Assembly (NCBI RefSeq): GCF_042186555.1
Contig: NC_133335.1
Span: forward strand, 174,431,419-174,495,418
DNA from: Aquarana catesbeiana
Taxonomy: Eukaryota > Chordata > Amphibia > Anura > Ranidae
Direction: 5' to 3'
DNA: 64,000 bases
Within the stretch, counting starts at the first letter, position 1; each line of letters begins with the position of its first letter. Below, one piece after another: positions 55,188 through 64,000 of the stretch. The notes under the pieces were generated by a model, which was given only the letters and a program-made list of their open reading frames with translations, was not told the DNA's origin and did no database searches. A program made the translations under genes and the position numbers.

Positions 55188-55430
55188 CATTGGATGTACA
55201 GTAAGGATGAGCTCCGGCATGTTCGCATGCTGCACGTGCCAAGCCCGCCAGGAACTCGGCACTGCACAGCGTTAATCACAAGCAGTGAGACATTTCCCGA
55301 TGTGCGGCTGCAGAGATCAGGAAATGTCTCACTGCCTGTGATTATCGCAGCGCATTGCCGACTTCCTGGTGGGCTCGGCACGTGCAGCATGTGAACACGC
55401 TGGAGCTCATCCTTAATGTACAGCCACGGA
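55188..55430. repeat. Long palindrome (foldback MITE)
   Basis: Arms of about 110 bp (55188-55297 and 55316-55430) are close complements: GGATGAGCTC, GCATGCTGCACGTGCC, TCACAAGCAGTGAGACATTT and their mirrors. The spacer is about 20 bp. It lies inside intron 9. Confidence 0.8.
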
Positions 55431-56109
55431 AACTCACGAACAAGCACTTGGCTTTGTTCCCTAACCATGCATCCGCAGTCCGCTCTCTATTGCACCTGAG
55501 CATTCTGCAAGAGTGAAAGAGTGGACTGTACATGCAAGGATAGGGAATGAAGCCAAGTATTCTTAAGTTTAATTTGCAGGACGGTGAGGGAAGGGCAAAA
55601 AAAATTACCATCTTAAAAGTAAGTATTCTTTTACTAAATAAAGCACTGCGTGTTAATGTACTGAGGATGCTGTAATGCTTGGAATTTTTTTTTGGCTAAA
55701 GATAGTAAATGTGAACTGGCCCTTTAATCCTTTAAAAGCCATGATGTGTGGTACATGTCATTGTCAGTACAAGTGTTAAAGTTCCTCCAATAAAACCCCA
55801 AGCTTGTGGTATCTAAAATTGCCACCCTGGTTGACTTACCCCAAATTAACTGGCTAAGCAAGTACAAATTTGCCGTGAGCATGACTGCTAACAAACGTTC
55901 TATACTTTCTTTCCTTTATTCATTTGGGGAAACAAAGTACTTCTTCACATAAAGGGTTGTCGTTTTTCTAAATAACATTACAGGCATGTTATATTCCTTT
56001 TATGTTTTATTGCTCAATTGGATTGATTTAAGAATGGCATGTCAGGTGTCCAGCAGGATAATGACCTAAAAATATAAACAGCACATCTTTTTAGAAAGCA
56101 TTGTGGATA

Positions 56110-56493
56110 TTAAAGCAGAATTCCACCCACTTTTGAAAGGTGGTCTTAAACTAAAGACCACCCCTCGTTTTTGGTTATTTTTATTTATTTATTTTTTCGT
56201 ACTTTTTTTGAAGTACTACTTGTAGTTCCGTCCTAGGTTGCCTGCGGCCCAAAGTGTCATGTCCTCTTCTGCAGCGAGCCCTCCTCCTTCTCCCCCGCTT
56301 TTTTCTGGGACCTGGGTGTGTCCCAGAAGACAAGCTGACCATTCACAAAGCGCCTCGCGCATGAGCAGTAGGAAACCGGCTGTGAAGCCGCTAAGTTCCA
56401 CTACCGGTTTCCCTTAGTTACAATGGATCGGCTTCGGGGGGTCGCTGACTTTAAAAAAAAGAAAATGTTTGTGGCTGGAACTCCTGCTTTTAA
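56110..56493. mobile_element. TTAA-flanked MITE
   Basis: TTAAAGCAGAATTCCACCC and GGCTGGAACTCCTGCTTTTAA are inverted ends. A small hairpin GGTGGTCTTAAACTAAAGACC lies at 56141-56162. Non-coding. Confidence 0.7.
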
Positions 56494-56583
56494 AGGGGTA
56501 ATTTTGGCATATATTGTCTCAAGGAATAATTAATTTGCCCACTTTGCATTATAGGCAAAAACTTGGGTGGTGCTTGTGGATGC

Positions 56584-57030
56584 TGTATTATTATTATACA
56601 GGATTTATATATAGCGCCAATAGTTTGTGCAGCGCTTTACAACCTTAGGGAAAACAGTACAGTTATGATACAATTCAATACAGGAGGAATTAGAGATCCC
56701 TGATTGTTAGAGCTTACAATCTAAAAGAGAGGGTCAAGTGATACAAAAGGTAGTAACTTTGGGGGATGAATACAGTTTGTTAGGTGGAGGTAGGATTGGC
56801 TTCTTTCAAGAGAAAAGTTTTTTTTTTAAGGGATTGCCTAAAAGTGCATAGAGTAGGAGATAGTCGGACAGGTTGGGGTAGGAAATTCCAAAGGATGGGA
56901 GATGCTCGGGAGAAGTCCTGGAGGCGAGCATGGGAGGACATGACAAGGGAGCTAGATGATAGCAGAAGGTCTTGGGAGGAACAACAAAGGCCTGTAAGGG
57001 GTTTGAGAAGCCATCGGGTATAGAAAAGAA
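56584..57030 (+). repeat. SINE-like repeat with AGCGC tail motif
   Basis: TTTATATATAGCGCCAATAG and TGTGCAGCGCTTTAC resemble the tail of the SINE at 15127-15470. AGAGCTTACAATCTAAAAG follows, also found there. The longer downstream part (GGGAGATGCTCGGGAGAAG) is dispersed-repeat-like and keeps a frame open without recognisable protein. Confidence 0.5.
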
Positions 57031-57755
57031 AAGGGTGAAATCAAACAAGCACATTTCTTATGCTTTTTTGGTTTTAGATTGCATAGGAAATGAATTAACT
57101 TCGCAAGATATTGCGAAAAAAATAATTTGTTACCTTGGTATCCTAAGTAATGCCAAAATAAATTCTCAGTCAGGCACATCACTGAAAAACAAAAATGACT
57201 CAATAACGACTGGAGGGGTTTAGATAATTAAAACACTTTTTCTGAATACAGCATTTTTATTATGGATACTCGATTGGACACCTGAAGTGTAATAAGGGTT
57301 AGATGTAGATCACTGTAGTGGTAATCAACAGCTGATACCACTAGATGGCTCATAAGCATCTGCAGCTGAAAGGAGTTTGTTTTATGGACTGGCCATAATT
57401 CAGAGATATTTGGATTAAGAAAAAAAATGTATATAAAATCTGATTGCTTTACTGTTGTAAATTACAAATGTAGATTTGGTTGTAAAATATGTACTTTAAC
57501 CATGTTTACTTTCACTCCAGATTGTTTTTTTGACAGACTAAAGAATACTTATAGGAGAAGACTTTTTATTTTTTTTTTTTTTAACTCTTAGTCAACAAAA
57601 CAAAAAACATAAAAATGAAAAACTAAAGTGTGGAGTGCACTAAATTTCAGCAAAAGGCAGTTTTTGCGGTATGATCCTGGTGGTATAGAACCCCTGGCAT
57701 ATCCAGAAATCAGTTGAACCAAATGACCCCAAGATCCCCCCGGGTTATTCCATCC

Positions 57756-57758
<3 letters not shown>

Positions 57759-57808
<50 letters not shown>
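57759..57808. repeat. (GT)n microsatellite
   Basis: About 25 GT dinucleotides inside intron 9. Confidence 0.97.
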
Positions 57809-57811
<3 letters not shown>

Positions 57812-58029
57812 AAACTCATTGTTCTCAATTGGTTTCCAGAGTATCCTGTGAGGCTATCGACCTAGACCAAATTTTATTAAATTTTTTGGGTATAAGAGAA
57901 GACTTTAATCCATTAAATGTTAAACCTGTTTAAAATGTTTTCCACTCATATAAAGTGAATAAAGAATAAAAGTCCTAGCCATGGTTGCCCATTAGACTGT
58001 ATCCAGATCCTCTTGAAACCATGGTCCTT

Positions 58030-58490
58030 TTGTACCGTAGTGTGCAGGCATGCATGTCTGCAACTTTGTAAAAAGTGCATGCCACCTCCTGGACTTATCT
58101 CTATTCTTTACATCTGACAAATTTTCGTATGCCCGGGGGATACACTCAGGGGTTGTGCGAGGAGAGGCACACAGATGCCTCCCCCTCCCCTCTGCTGCCC
58201 ATTCACAGAAGCATTTGTATTTTGTGAATGAGTTCAAGTAATACAAAGGCTTCTGTGATTAGGCAGGAGGAGGGGAGAGGCAGGCATATCAGCTGCTTCG
58301 ACTCTACACTTGAAGGAACTGAGACCAGAGCATCCAGTGTTAGTGCTGCAGAAACGATCTTCCTGGAGCACAGTTAAACATGTTAGATGTAAATAAGTCC
58401 AGACAGTGGAATGCACCTCATTGGACTTAACACATAGCATGCCTGCACTTTTACAAAGTTGTTGAATTCCTGGAGTTCAGCTTAAAGGTG
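58030..58490. repeat. Inverted repeat region in intron 9
   Basis: ACTTTGTAAAAAGTGCATG (58063) and ATGCCTGCACTTTTACAAAG (58440) are mirrored, as are TTCACAGAAGCATTTGTA and ATACAAAGGCTTCTGTGAT around a near centre at 58225. The end GGAGTTCAGCTTAAAG resembles repeat family C. No coding function. Confidence 0.5.
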
Positions 58491-58899
58491 GAATCAGCAC
58501 ATCCGCCAGTAGTCCATATCGGGAGCGAGCATATTCTAGGGTGACAGAACAAGTAGCCTGCATTATGACCCGAGGAGAGGAAGTTGGTGTAATGTCTCCT
58601 GCTGGCAGGTACAATTAATTAAAAAGCAAGACTAAAGAAATTTTTTTTTTGGGTTTACAGACATATGTGATTATCATAAGGATGGTTCTGTTGCATCCAT
58701 TATAGCTGTAAAGGATGGGTTTAAGTGCTAGATATCCGGTCGTTGGAGCATTTGACCTGGCACGTGTATGGCTAAATTTGGTGAGGATCAGGTGATCTCA
58801 GATGCATTATAAAAAGGTCAACTGTTATAACAGAATTATAATTACTGGTATTTATTCAGTAGTTATGTTCACTCTAATTTATTTTGCTGTTAATTGCAG

Positions 58900-59071
58900 C
58901 TCCTGGACCTGCCTTGTGGATTTGGAAGGACTCAATATGAGGCATTTGTGGAGGCCAGGGGTAAAGGCTTTATTGCGCATTATTGAAGTGGTGGAAGCGA
59001 ACTATCCAGAGACTTTGGGGCGGCTGTTGATCTTGCGGGCTCCCAGAGTATTTCCTGTTCTGTGGACATTG
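58900..59071 (+). CDS. SEC14L1: SEC14L1 coding exon 10 (residues 389-446)
   Basis: The acceptor GTTAATTGCAG ends at 58899 and the donor GTATGT starts at 59072. It has 172 nt, phase 2 in, phase 0 out. SWTCLVDLEGLNMRHLWRPG and VEANYPETLGRLLILRAPR are the central CRAL-TRIO strands and the lipid-pocket gate region, the most conserved stretch of the whole protein. Confidence 0.98.
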
Positions 59072-59147
59072 GTATGTTTTTTTTTGCTTTGTTTTTTCCT
59101 CTTTAGAGCATCATCATATACTCAGTACAGTAATTAAATCAAATACC

Positions 59148-59606
59148 TTAAAGTGGTTGTAAACCTAGTTACACCACTTGTACCTACAGGTAAGCCTATT
59201 ATAAGGCTTACCTGTTGGTACTGTAAATATCTCCTAAACCTGCACGGTTTAGGAGATATTTACTATATACGCATGCGTCTACGTCATTGGCGCATGGGCT
59301 GTGAAGAAACAGCCCTCTGTGCCGTTTCTTCACTAGCAAGTGCCGTTACTGACGGCTTCCGCGGACATGCGCGGGAGTGACGTCAAGCGACTCCGGACAA
59401 TCGGAGCTGGAGTCCGTAGCCCCGGAAGGAAGAGGGACGAAGATGGATGCGGCCACGAGTGGGGACTATGCGGGTTTCGTTTGCGTGTAAGTGCCACATA
59501 ATGGGCTAGTATGTGATGCATACTAACCCATTATGATTTTACTTTGCAGGGAAAAGCAGGGGAAAAAATAGGAAGTAAAACCCATCAGGGTTTACTTCCT
59601 CTTTAA
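59148..59606 (-). mobile_element. CATAATG-type TTAA MITE, reverse orientation
   Basis: TTAAAGTGGTTGTAAACC and GGGTTTACTTCCTCTTTAA ends. The CATAATGGGCTAGTATG hairpin now lies near the right end (59500-59537). A second hairpin, CTCCTAAACC and GGTTTAGGAG, lies at 59230-59257. Confidence 0.75.
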
Positions 59607-59692
59607 TTGTGGTTGAATTGAATTACTATACAATTCACAAAGCTTGCTTACTGCAGAATATTGATCTTAATTTTTGCTCTGTCATGTTCCAG

Positions 59693-59827
59693 GTCAGTCC
59701 TTTTATTGATGAGAACACAAGGAAGAAGTTCCTTATCTATGCTGGTAATGACTATCAAGGCCCAGGAGGACTTGTGGATTACATTGACAAAGAAGTGATT
59801 CCAGATTTCCTTGGTGGGGAGTGCCTG
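59693..59827 (+). CDS. SEC14L1: SEC14L1 coding exon 11 (residues 447-491)
   Basis: The acceptor CATGTTCCAG ends at 59692 and the donor GTAAGT starts at 59828. It has 135 nt, 45 codons, phase 0. VSPFIDENTRKKFLIYAGND to VIPDFLGGECL completes the CRAL-TRIO domain. Confidence 0.97.
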
Positions 59828-60018
59828 GTAAGTAGCCTAAAAATGACTGTGGTCAAAGCCGACTTCTGGTATGAGTGCCTTCTGCTTAACTGCCATAATC
59901 AGTGTAGGAAAGAATTGGCCCATAAACCCTTCTAAGCAAATGTCTCAAGATGCCTGGAACTCCCAACAAGATTCTAGCGGTACCCATGTAGACAGCAAGA
60001 GCGAGAACAAGTAAACAC

Positions 60019-60389
60019 TTAAAGTGGTTCTAAAGGCAGAAGGTTTTTTTTCCTTAATGCATTCTCTGCATTAAGGTAAAAAAACATTTTGCATGCAGCT
60101 CCCCCTTATACTTATATGAGCCTGATCTCGATCCAGTGATGTGCATGAGAGCAGAGGCTCTCTTTTCTCATTGGCTCAGAGACAGCAGCAAGGAGGGGGC
60201 AGGGCTGAGATGCACCCTGAGTGTCAATGGACATACAAAGTGGGGCTTGGGAGCTAGCATGCCCAAATGGTTTGCTATGGGGGAAGGAGCCAGGAGCACA
60301 GGTGGAGGAGAGAAGGATCGGGGCTGCTCTGTACAAAACTACTGCACAGAGCAGGTAAGTGTGACATTTTTGTTATCCAATCACTTTAA
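60019..60389 (-). mobile_element. TTAA MITE family B, reverse orientation
   Basis: TTAAAGTGGTTCTAAAGGC at the left and TTATCCAATCACTTTAA at the right. The TTAATGCATTCTCTGCATTAA hairpin lies at the left, showing reverse orientation. Internal TACTGCACAGAGCAGG is the family block. Confidence 0.72.
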
Positions 60390-60855
60390 GCTCACCACAC
60401 ACGTTTGATTCTGACTGTTCTATCATCTTTAAATCTGACAACAACTATCTAACTCGGAGCCCTGCCTGAGTGGCTATGAGTTCATTGAATAGTTTAGGTA
60501 TGTCTTTCGCTTTGAAATATTCTGAAGAAAGTTATTCAAAGATTAAACAGATTATAATGTGTATGGCTTTATGATCATCCCCTCAGAATTCATAGTGTTT
60601 GCCAGTAGGAGAGAAATCAAAGTGAAAAGATCAGCAAAATGAACCTGTAATGATAGAAATACACAGGGCTGCTGTTGCTGGCCTCATTCTGAAAAAGGTT
60701 GATTTTTTGGTTTTTTTTTAGCTTCAGTTCTCCCCTTGTTTTCATATCTTTCTGTGTTTAGAATCAGGATGTAAGGAGAAATCTTTTAATTCATATAACA
60801 CAGAAGGTCTCAATCTTCCCCTTTATCAAACAAGAAACAAATGTTTTGGGCACTT

Positions 60856-62169
60856 TTCAGTGCTGTGATAGTTTAACTTAACTTAATTAGTCATGCAACG
60901 CTATACCCAAATTTATTTTATATCATTTTTTAGATAGAGCTTTCTTTTGGTGGTATTTAAAACCACTAGAGCTGCACTATTCTGGCCAAAATGAGAATCA
61001 CAATTTTTTTGCTTAGCATAAAGATCACGTAAAATCTTTTGCATTATAAAAAAAACAGTTGGGCTAACTTTACAGATTTTTTTTTTTTTAATTCATTAAA
61101 GTGTAATTTCCAAAAAAATTGCATTTGAAAGAGTGCTGCGCAAATACAGTGTGACATAAAATATTGAAATAACCACCATTTTATTCTCTAGGGTCTCTAC
61201 TAAAAAAAATATATATAAAGTCTGGGGGTTCTAAGTAATAATCTAGCAAAAAATTATTTTAACTTGAAACCAACAAATGTCGGAAAAAAGGTTAGTTGGT
61301 TAAACTTTCCTCATTTACACACTGAAGTGTATTCCTTTGATCTAAAGAACAAATCGTTACAATGTTTATACTTAGTTCCACTGCTAAAGAATGTTGTGAT
61401 ACTTGGCAGACTGCCTTTTTTTTTCCTTTCATTTGACAGCTGTTGGTTTCAGCAGAGCTGAGAGAATTCTCTGCATAGAAAGAATCAGGAAATACTTTGT
61501 CAAGATCGCAAGGGGGAAAAAATTGCGATAACGATTAATCGTGCAGCTCTAATAACCACTGTTTTAATTTTTACTATATAAAAAAAAAAAAAGTATACAC
61601 CACAAAGTGATCTAATTTTGCCACCATGTTTTGGAAAGGAAAATATAAAATGCTGATAGTGAGATGGTTAAAACTTGGAGCATTTGTTTCAATGTATTAT
61701 TCATGTACAGGTCATACACAGAGGGGGAAGGATGTGAAAGGGGTCATGTGCTGGATAAGGGAGGTTAAGGTGTTAATATACAGGTCAGAGACTGCATGGG
61801 AAAAAGATGTACAGCTCACCCTCAGAGTAGAGACATTAATTCAAACCCCCCACCTTGACTCTGCTGCCTGCGATACCTTATTTCATTCATTGTACTTTTC
61901 TTCCTCCAATGTGAGAGGTAGAAAAGGGCTTTTGAATGTAAACAGTAGTAGTGTTTACATTTGTGATTAGCCCATCAAAAGGCCCAGGTGCCCCCTGATT
62001 GGCTGAGCAATTTGCCAGTGATCTGAGCTAGCGGACAGCTTAATCATCAGCATTGGTGCACGCACCTGGCGCATGAACAACTAATAAGCAGGGCACTGCT
62101 TTAAAGCTGAGCTCGAGAAGGGCCCTCAGTCTACCAAGTCAGACCTTTCGACAGTAATAAAGTGGTTAA
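60856..62169. mobile_element. E2 element with two further nested elements
   Basis: The left part keeps AGTCATGCAACGCTATACCC and TAGAGCTTTCTTTTGGTGG of the E2 family; the right end AAAGTGGTTAA lies at 62169. It is interrupted at 60967 by an hAT-like element that itself contains an E1 fragment. The left boundary is approximate. Confidence 0.55.
60967..61551. mobile_element. hAT-like MITE nested in E2
   Basis: TAGAGCTGCAC at the left and GTGCAGCTCTA at the right are perfect 11-bp inverted ends. The flanking 8-mers AAAACCAC (60959-60966) and ATAACCAC (61552-61559) match at 7 of 8 positions. The subterminal AACGATTAATCG is like the hAT element nested in the DIRS leader. A fragment of E1 (about 61020-61303, ending GTTGGTTAA) lies inside. 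Confidence 0.75.
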
Positions 62170-62484
62170 TGATGCTTTACCTTGTTTTAAACAAATAAAT
62201 AGAAGCAGACATTGTAGATTTTGAAGGGTGCATTTATTATTAACAAAATCACGTTGTACCATTGACTTATGATTTGGTTGTGTGTAGTATAACCAATAAA
62301 TCATTGAGAAAAAGTGTACACAGTATGTGGGAGTGGGTATGTATTTAATGCTAATATAATGTATGTAGTTAATGGTGTCTTTTGTTAATTGTCTGAAGAA
62401 AAAAAAAAGTCTCTCTTATAATACTATCATTACATGGCACATTGCAACATCCTTACATGTATTGGTTTGTATACTGTGTTTCAG

Positions 62485-62619
62485 TGCGAGGTTCCAGAGG
62501 GTGGGATGGTTCCCAAAGCTCTGTACCGAACTCCAGAGGAACTGGAAAGTGAGGATATCAGACTGTGGACCGAGACCATCTACCAGTCAGCCAGCGTGTT
62601 TAAGGGTGCCCCACATGAG
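62485..62619 (+). CDS. SEC14L1: SEC14L1 coding exon 12 (residues 492-536)
   Basis: The acceptor CTGTGTTTCAG ends at 62484 and the donor GTATGA starts at 62620. It has 135 nt, 45 codons, phase 0. CEVPEGGMVPKALYRTPEEL through SASVFKGAPHE is the segment linking CRAL-TRIO to the GOLD domain. The CEVPEGG start again favours SEC14L1 over SEC14L5. The remaining GOLD exons are outside the window. Confidence 0.97.
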
Positions 62620-62648
62620 GTATGATCAGTGAAAGCTTTCTACTAATA

Positions 62649-63099
62649 TACAGTGCCTTGAAAAAGTATTCATACTCCTTGAAATTGTCCACATTTTGTC
62701 ATGTTGGGATTTTATGTGATAGACCAACACAAAGTGGCACATAATTGTGAAGTGGAAGAGAAATTATAAATTTGTTTTTAAAATCTTTCACAAATATGTG
62801 AAAAGTGTGGCGTGCATTTGTATTCAAATTTTGCTGCAATTACAGCTGCAAGTCTTTTTTGGGTATGTTTCTACCAGCTTTGCACAACTAGAGAGTGACC
62901 TTTTTGTCCATTCTTTGCAAAATAGCCCAAGCTCTGTCAGATTGGATGGAGAGCATCTGAGAACAGCAATTCTCAAGTCTTTCTACAAATTCTCAATTGG
63001 ATTTAGGTCTGGACGTTGACTGGGCCATTCTAACTTATGAATATGCTTTGTTCTAATTCTAAACCATTCCATTGTAGCTCTGGCTGTATGTTTAGGGTT
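62649..63099 (-). mobile_element. Tc1/mariner transposon remnant, minus strand
   Basis: The left terminus TACAGTGCCTTGAAAAAGTA is that of a common vertebrate Tc1-like family. On the minus strand it encodes the transposase C-terminus with the WPSQ, RPDLNPIENLW (last acid of the catalytic triad), SNLTELG and KLVETYPKK blocks, broken by small indels. The 5' two thirds of the transposase and the other terminus are missing; the sequence switches to other repeat DNA at about 63099. Confidence 0.85.
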
Positions 63100-64000
63100 A
63101 CATAGAAGGTGAGGTTGAAAAAAGACTCAAGTCCAACTTATGTGTGAAATTATATGTCATTGTATATCCCTGTATGTTTCAGTCATTCAGGTGCTTATCT
63201 AATATTTTTTTTAAACGAAATGATGCCGTTTTTATTACTAAAATCTTGTATATGGTCCCCTATCATCCCCTCCAAGAGCTTGCATACTATTGATGTTAGG
63301 CTAACTGGTCTATAATTCCCAGGGATGTATTTTGGTCCTTTTTTAAAATATTGATGCTACATTGGCTTTTCTCCAATCAACTGGTACCATTCCAGTCAGA
63401 CTGTCACTAAAAATTAGGAACAATGGACTGGCAATTACTTGACTGAGTTCCCCAAGTACCCTCGAGTGCAAGCCATCTGGTCCCGATGGTTTATTAATTT
63501 TAAGTTTCCCAAGTCTAATTCTGTCCTCTGTTAGCCATGAGGGTGCTTCCTGGGATGTGTCATGAGGACAAACACTGCAGTTTTGGTTACTGAAGCCCCC
63601 CTGATTCCCTTTTGAAGACTGATGAGAAGAATACATTCAATACCTCCCCATCCTTTGTAACCAGGTGTCCTTCCTCGTTCTTTATGGGGTCAATATGGTC
63701 TGTCCTCCCTTTTTTACTGTTTTATATACTTAAAGAATTTTTGGGGATTTTTTTTTTGCTCTCCTCCGCTATGTGTCTTTCGTGTTCTATCTCGGCCTCC
63801 CTAATTGCACCCTTACAAATCTTCTTGCATTCTTTGTAAAGTCAGAATGCTGATGATGATCCGTCAGCTTTGTATTTTTTGAAGGCCTTCTCCTTTGCTT
63901 TTATATGCATTTTTACATTAGCGTTAATCCATCTAGGACTATTGTTCGCTCTTTTAAATTTATTTCCCAATGGAATGCACTGGCTAATGCTCTTATTTAA
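63100..64000 (-). mobile_element. CR1-like LINE fragment, minus strand, open at right edge
   Basis: Minus-strand reading gives, in order, the ORF2 linker (NSPRWINANVK, KAFKKYK, YKECKKICKGAIREAEIEHE), then DHIDPIKNEEGHLVTKDGEV and NVFFSSVF, then RT motif 1 (KINKPSGPDGLHSRVLGELS; VPVDWRKANV) and, after a frame slip near 63343, NYRPVSLTS. The order and wording match CR1/L2-type LINE reverse transcriptases. Several stops and frameshifts make it dead. The 5' part continues beyond the window. Confidence 0.85.

Noticed and set aside
56784..57023. Charged 79-codon open frame
   Set aside because: Lies in SINE-like dispersed repeat sequence without splice or start support and with no family resemblance.
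58802..59137. Open frame through SEC14L1 exon 10
   Set aside because: Only 58900-59071 is coding; the flanks are intron read-through beyond GT-AG splice sites. The same applies to frames extending exons 2, 6, 7, 11 and 12.
9344..62619. SEC14L5 as the gene identity
   Set aside because: Exon 3 (YVYFIQKNSLN), exon 5 length and content and exon 12 (CEVPEGG) fit SEC14L1 better. SEC14L5 remains the only close alternative.

Overview
This window is vertebrate nuclear DNA and most likely comes from an anuran, probably a true frog. It carries one spliced gene, all of its splice sites are GT-AG, and the rest is dense with nested transposons of types common in amphibians: a DIRS-type tyrosine-recombinase retrotransposon, hAT and PIF/Harbinger-like non-autonomous elements, TTAA-ended elements, L1 and CR1-like LINE fragments, a Tc1/mariner remnant and a V-SINE-like SINE. 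The frog assignment is inferred from this repeat flavour and from the protein; no species can be named from the sequence alone.

The only host gene I can support is SEC14L1 on the + strand. Twelve coding exons run from the start codon at 9344 to a donor site at 62620. Together they encode the first 536 residues with a consistent reading phase. They cover the PRELI/MSF1 domain (exons 1-5), a fast-changing Ser/Thr-rich linker (exon 5), the CRAL-TRIO N-terminal helices (exons 6-7), the CRAL-TRIO lipid-binding fold (exons 7-11) and the entry to the GOLD domain (exon 12). The 3' exons lie beyond the right edge, and any 5' non-coding exon lies left of the window. SEC14L1 proteins are cytosolic/Golgi-associated Sec14-like lipid-transfer-family proteins.

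Region by region: 1-9314 is upstream intron packed with palindromic and TTAA-ended elements, an L1 3' end, and an hAT-like element carrying a minisatellite. 9407-34019 is a 24.6-kb first coding intron with chains of TTAA elements, TTA-flanked MITEs, a V-SINE-like SINE, an element with a perfect 16-bp target duplication and a 1.2-kb minisatellite inside a terminal-inverted-repeat element. 34170-46396 holds the main prize, a 7.3-kb DIRS element (36802-44133). It has inverted terminal repeats, an internal complementary region, gag, RT/RNase H and tyrosine recombinase frames, and a 1.5-kb hAT-like insertion in its leader flanked by a perfect 8-bp duplication. Its RT/RNase H frame is intact, but gag and the recombinase each carry an in-frame stop. 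46529-62484 contains closely spaced exons with shorter repeats between them. 62620-64000 holds a Tc1/mariner transposase remnant joined to a CR1-like LINE on the minus strand.

I see no stand-alone RNA gene, no CRISPR array and no second host gene. Long open frames inside the minisatellites are by-products of repeat periodicity.
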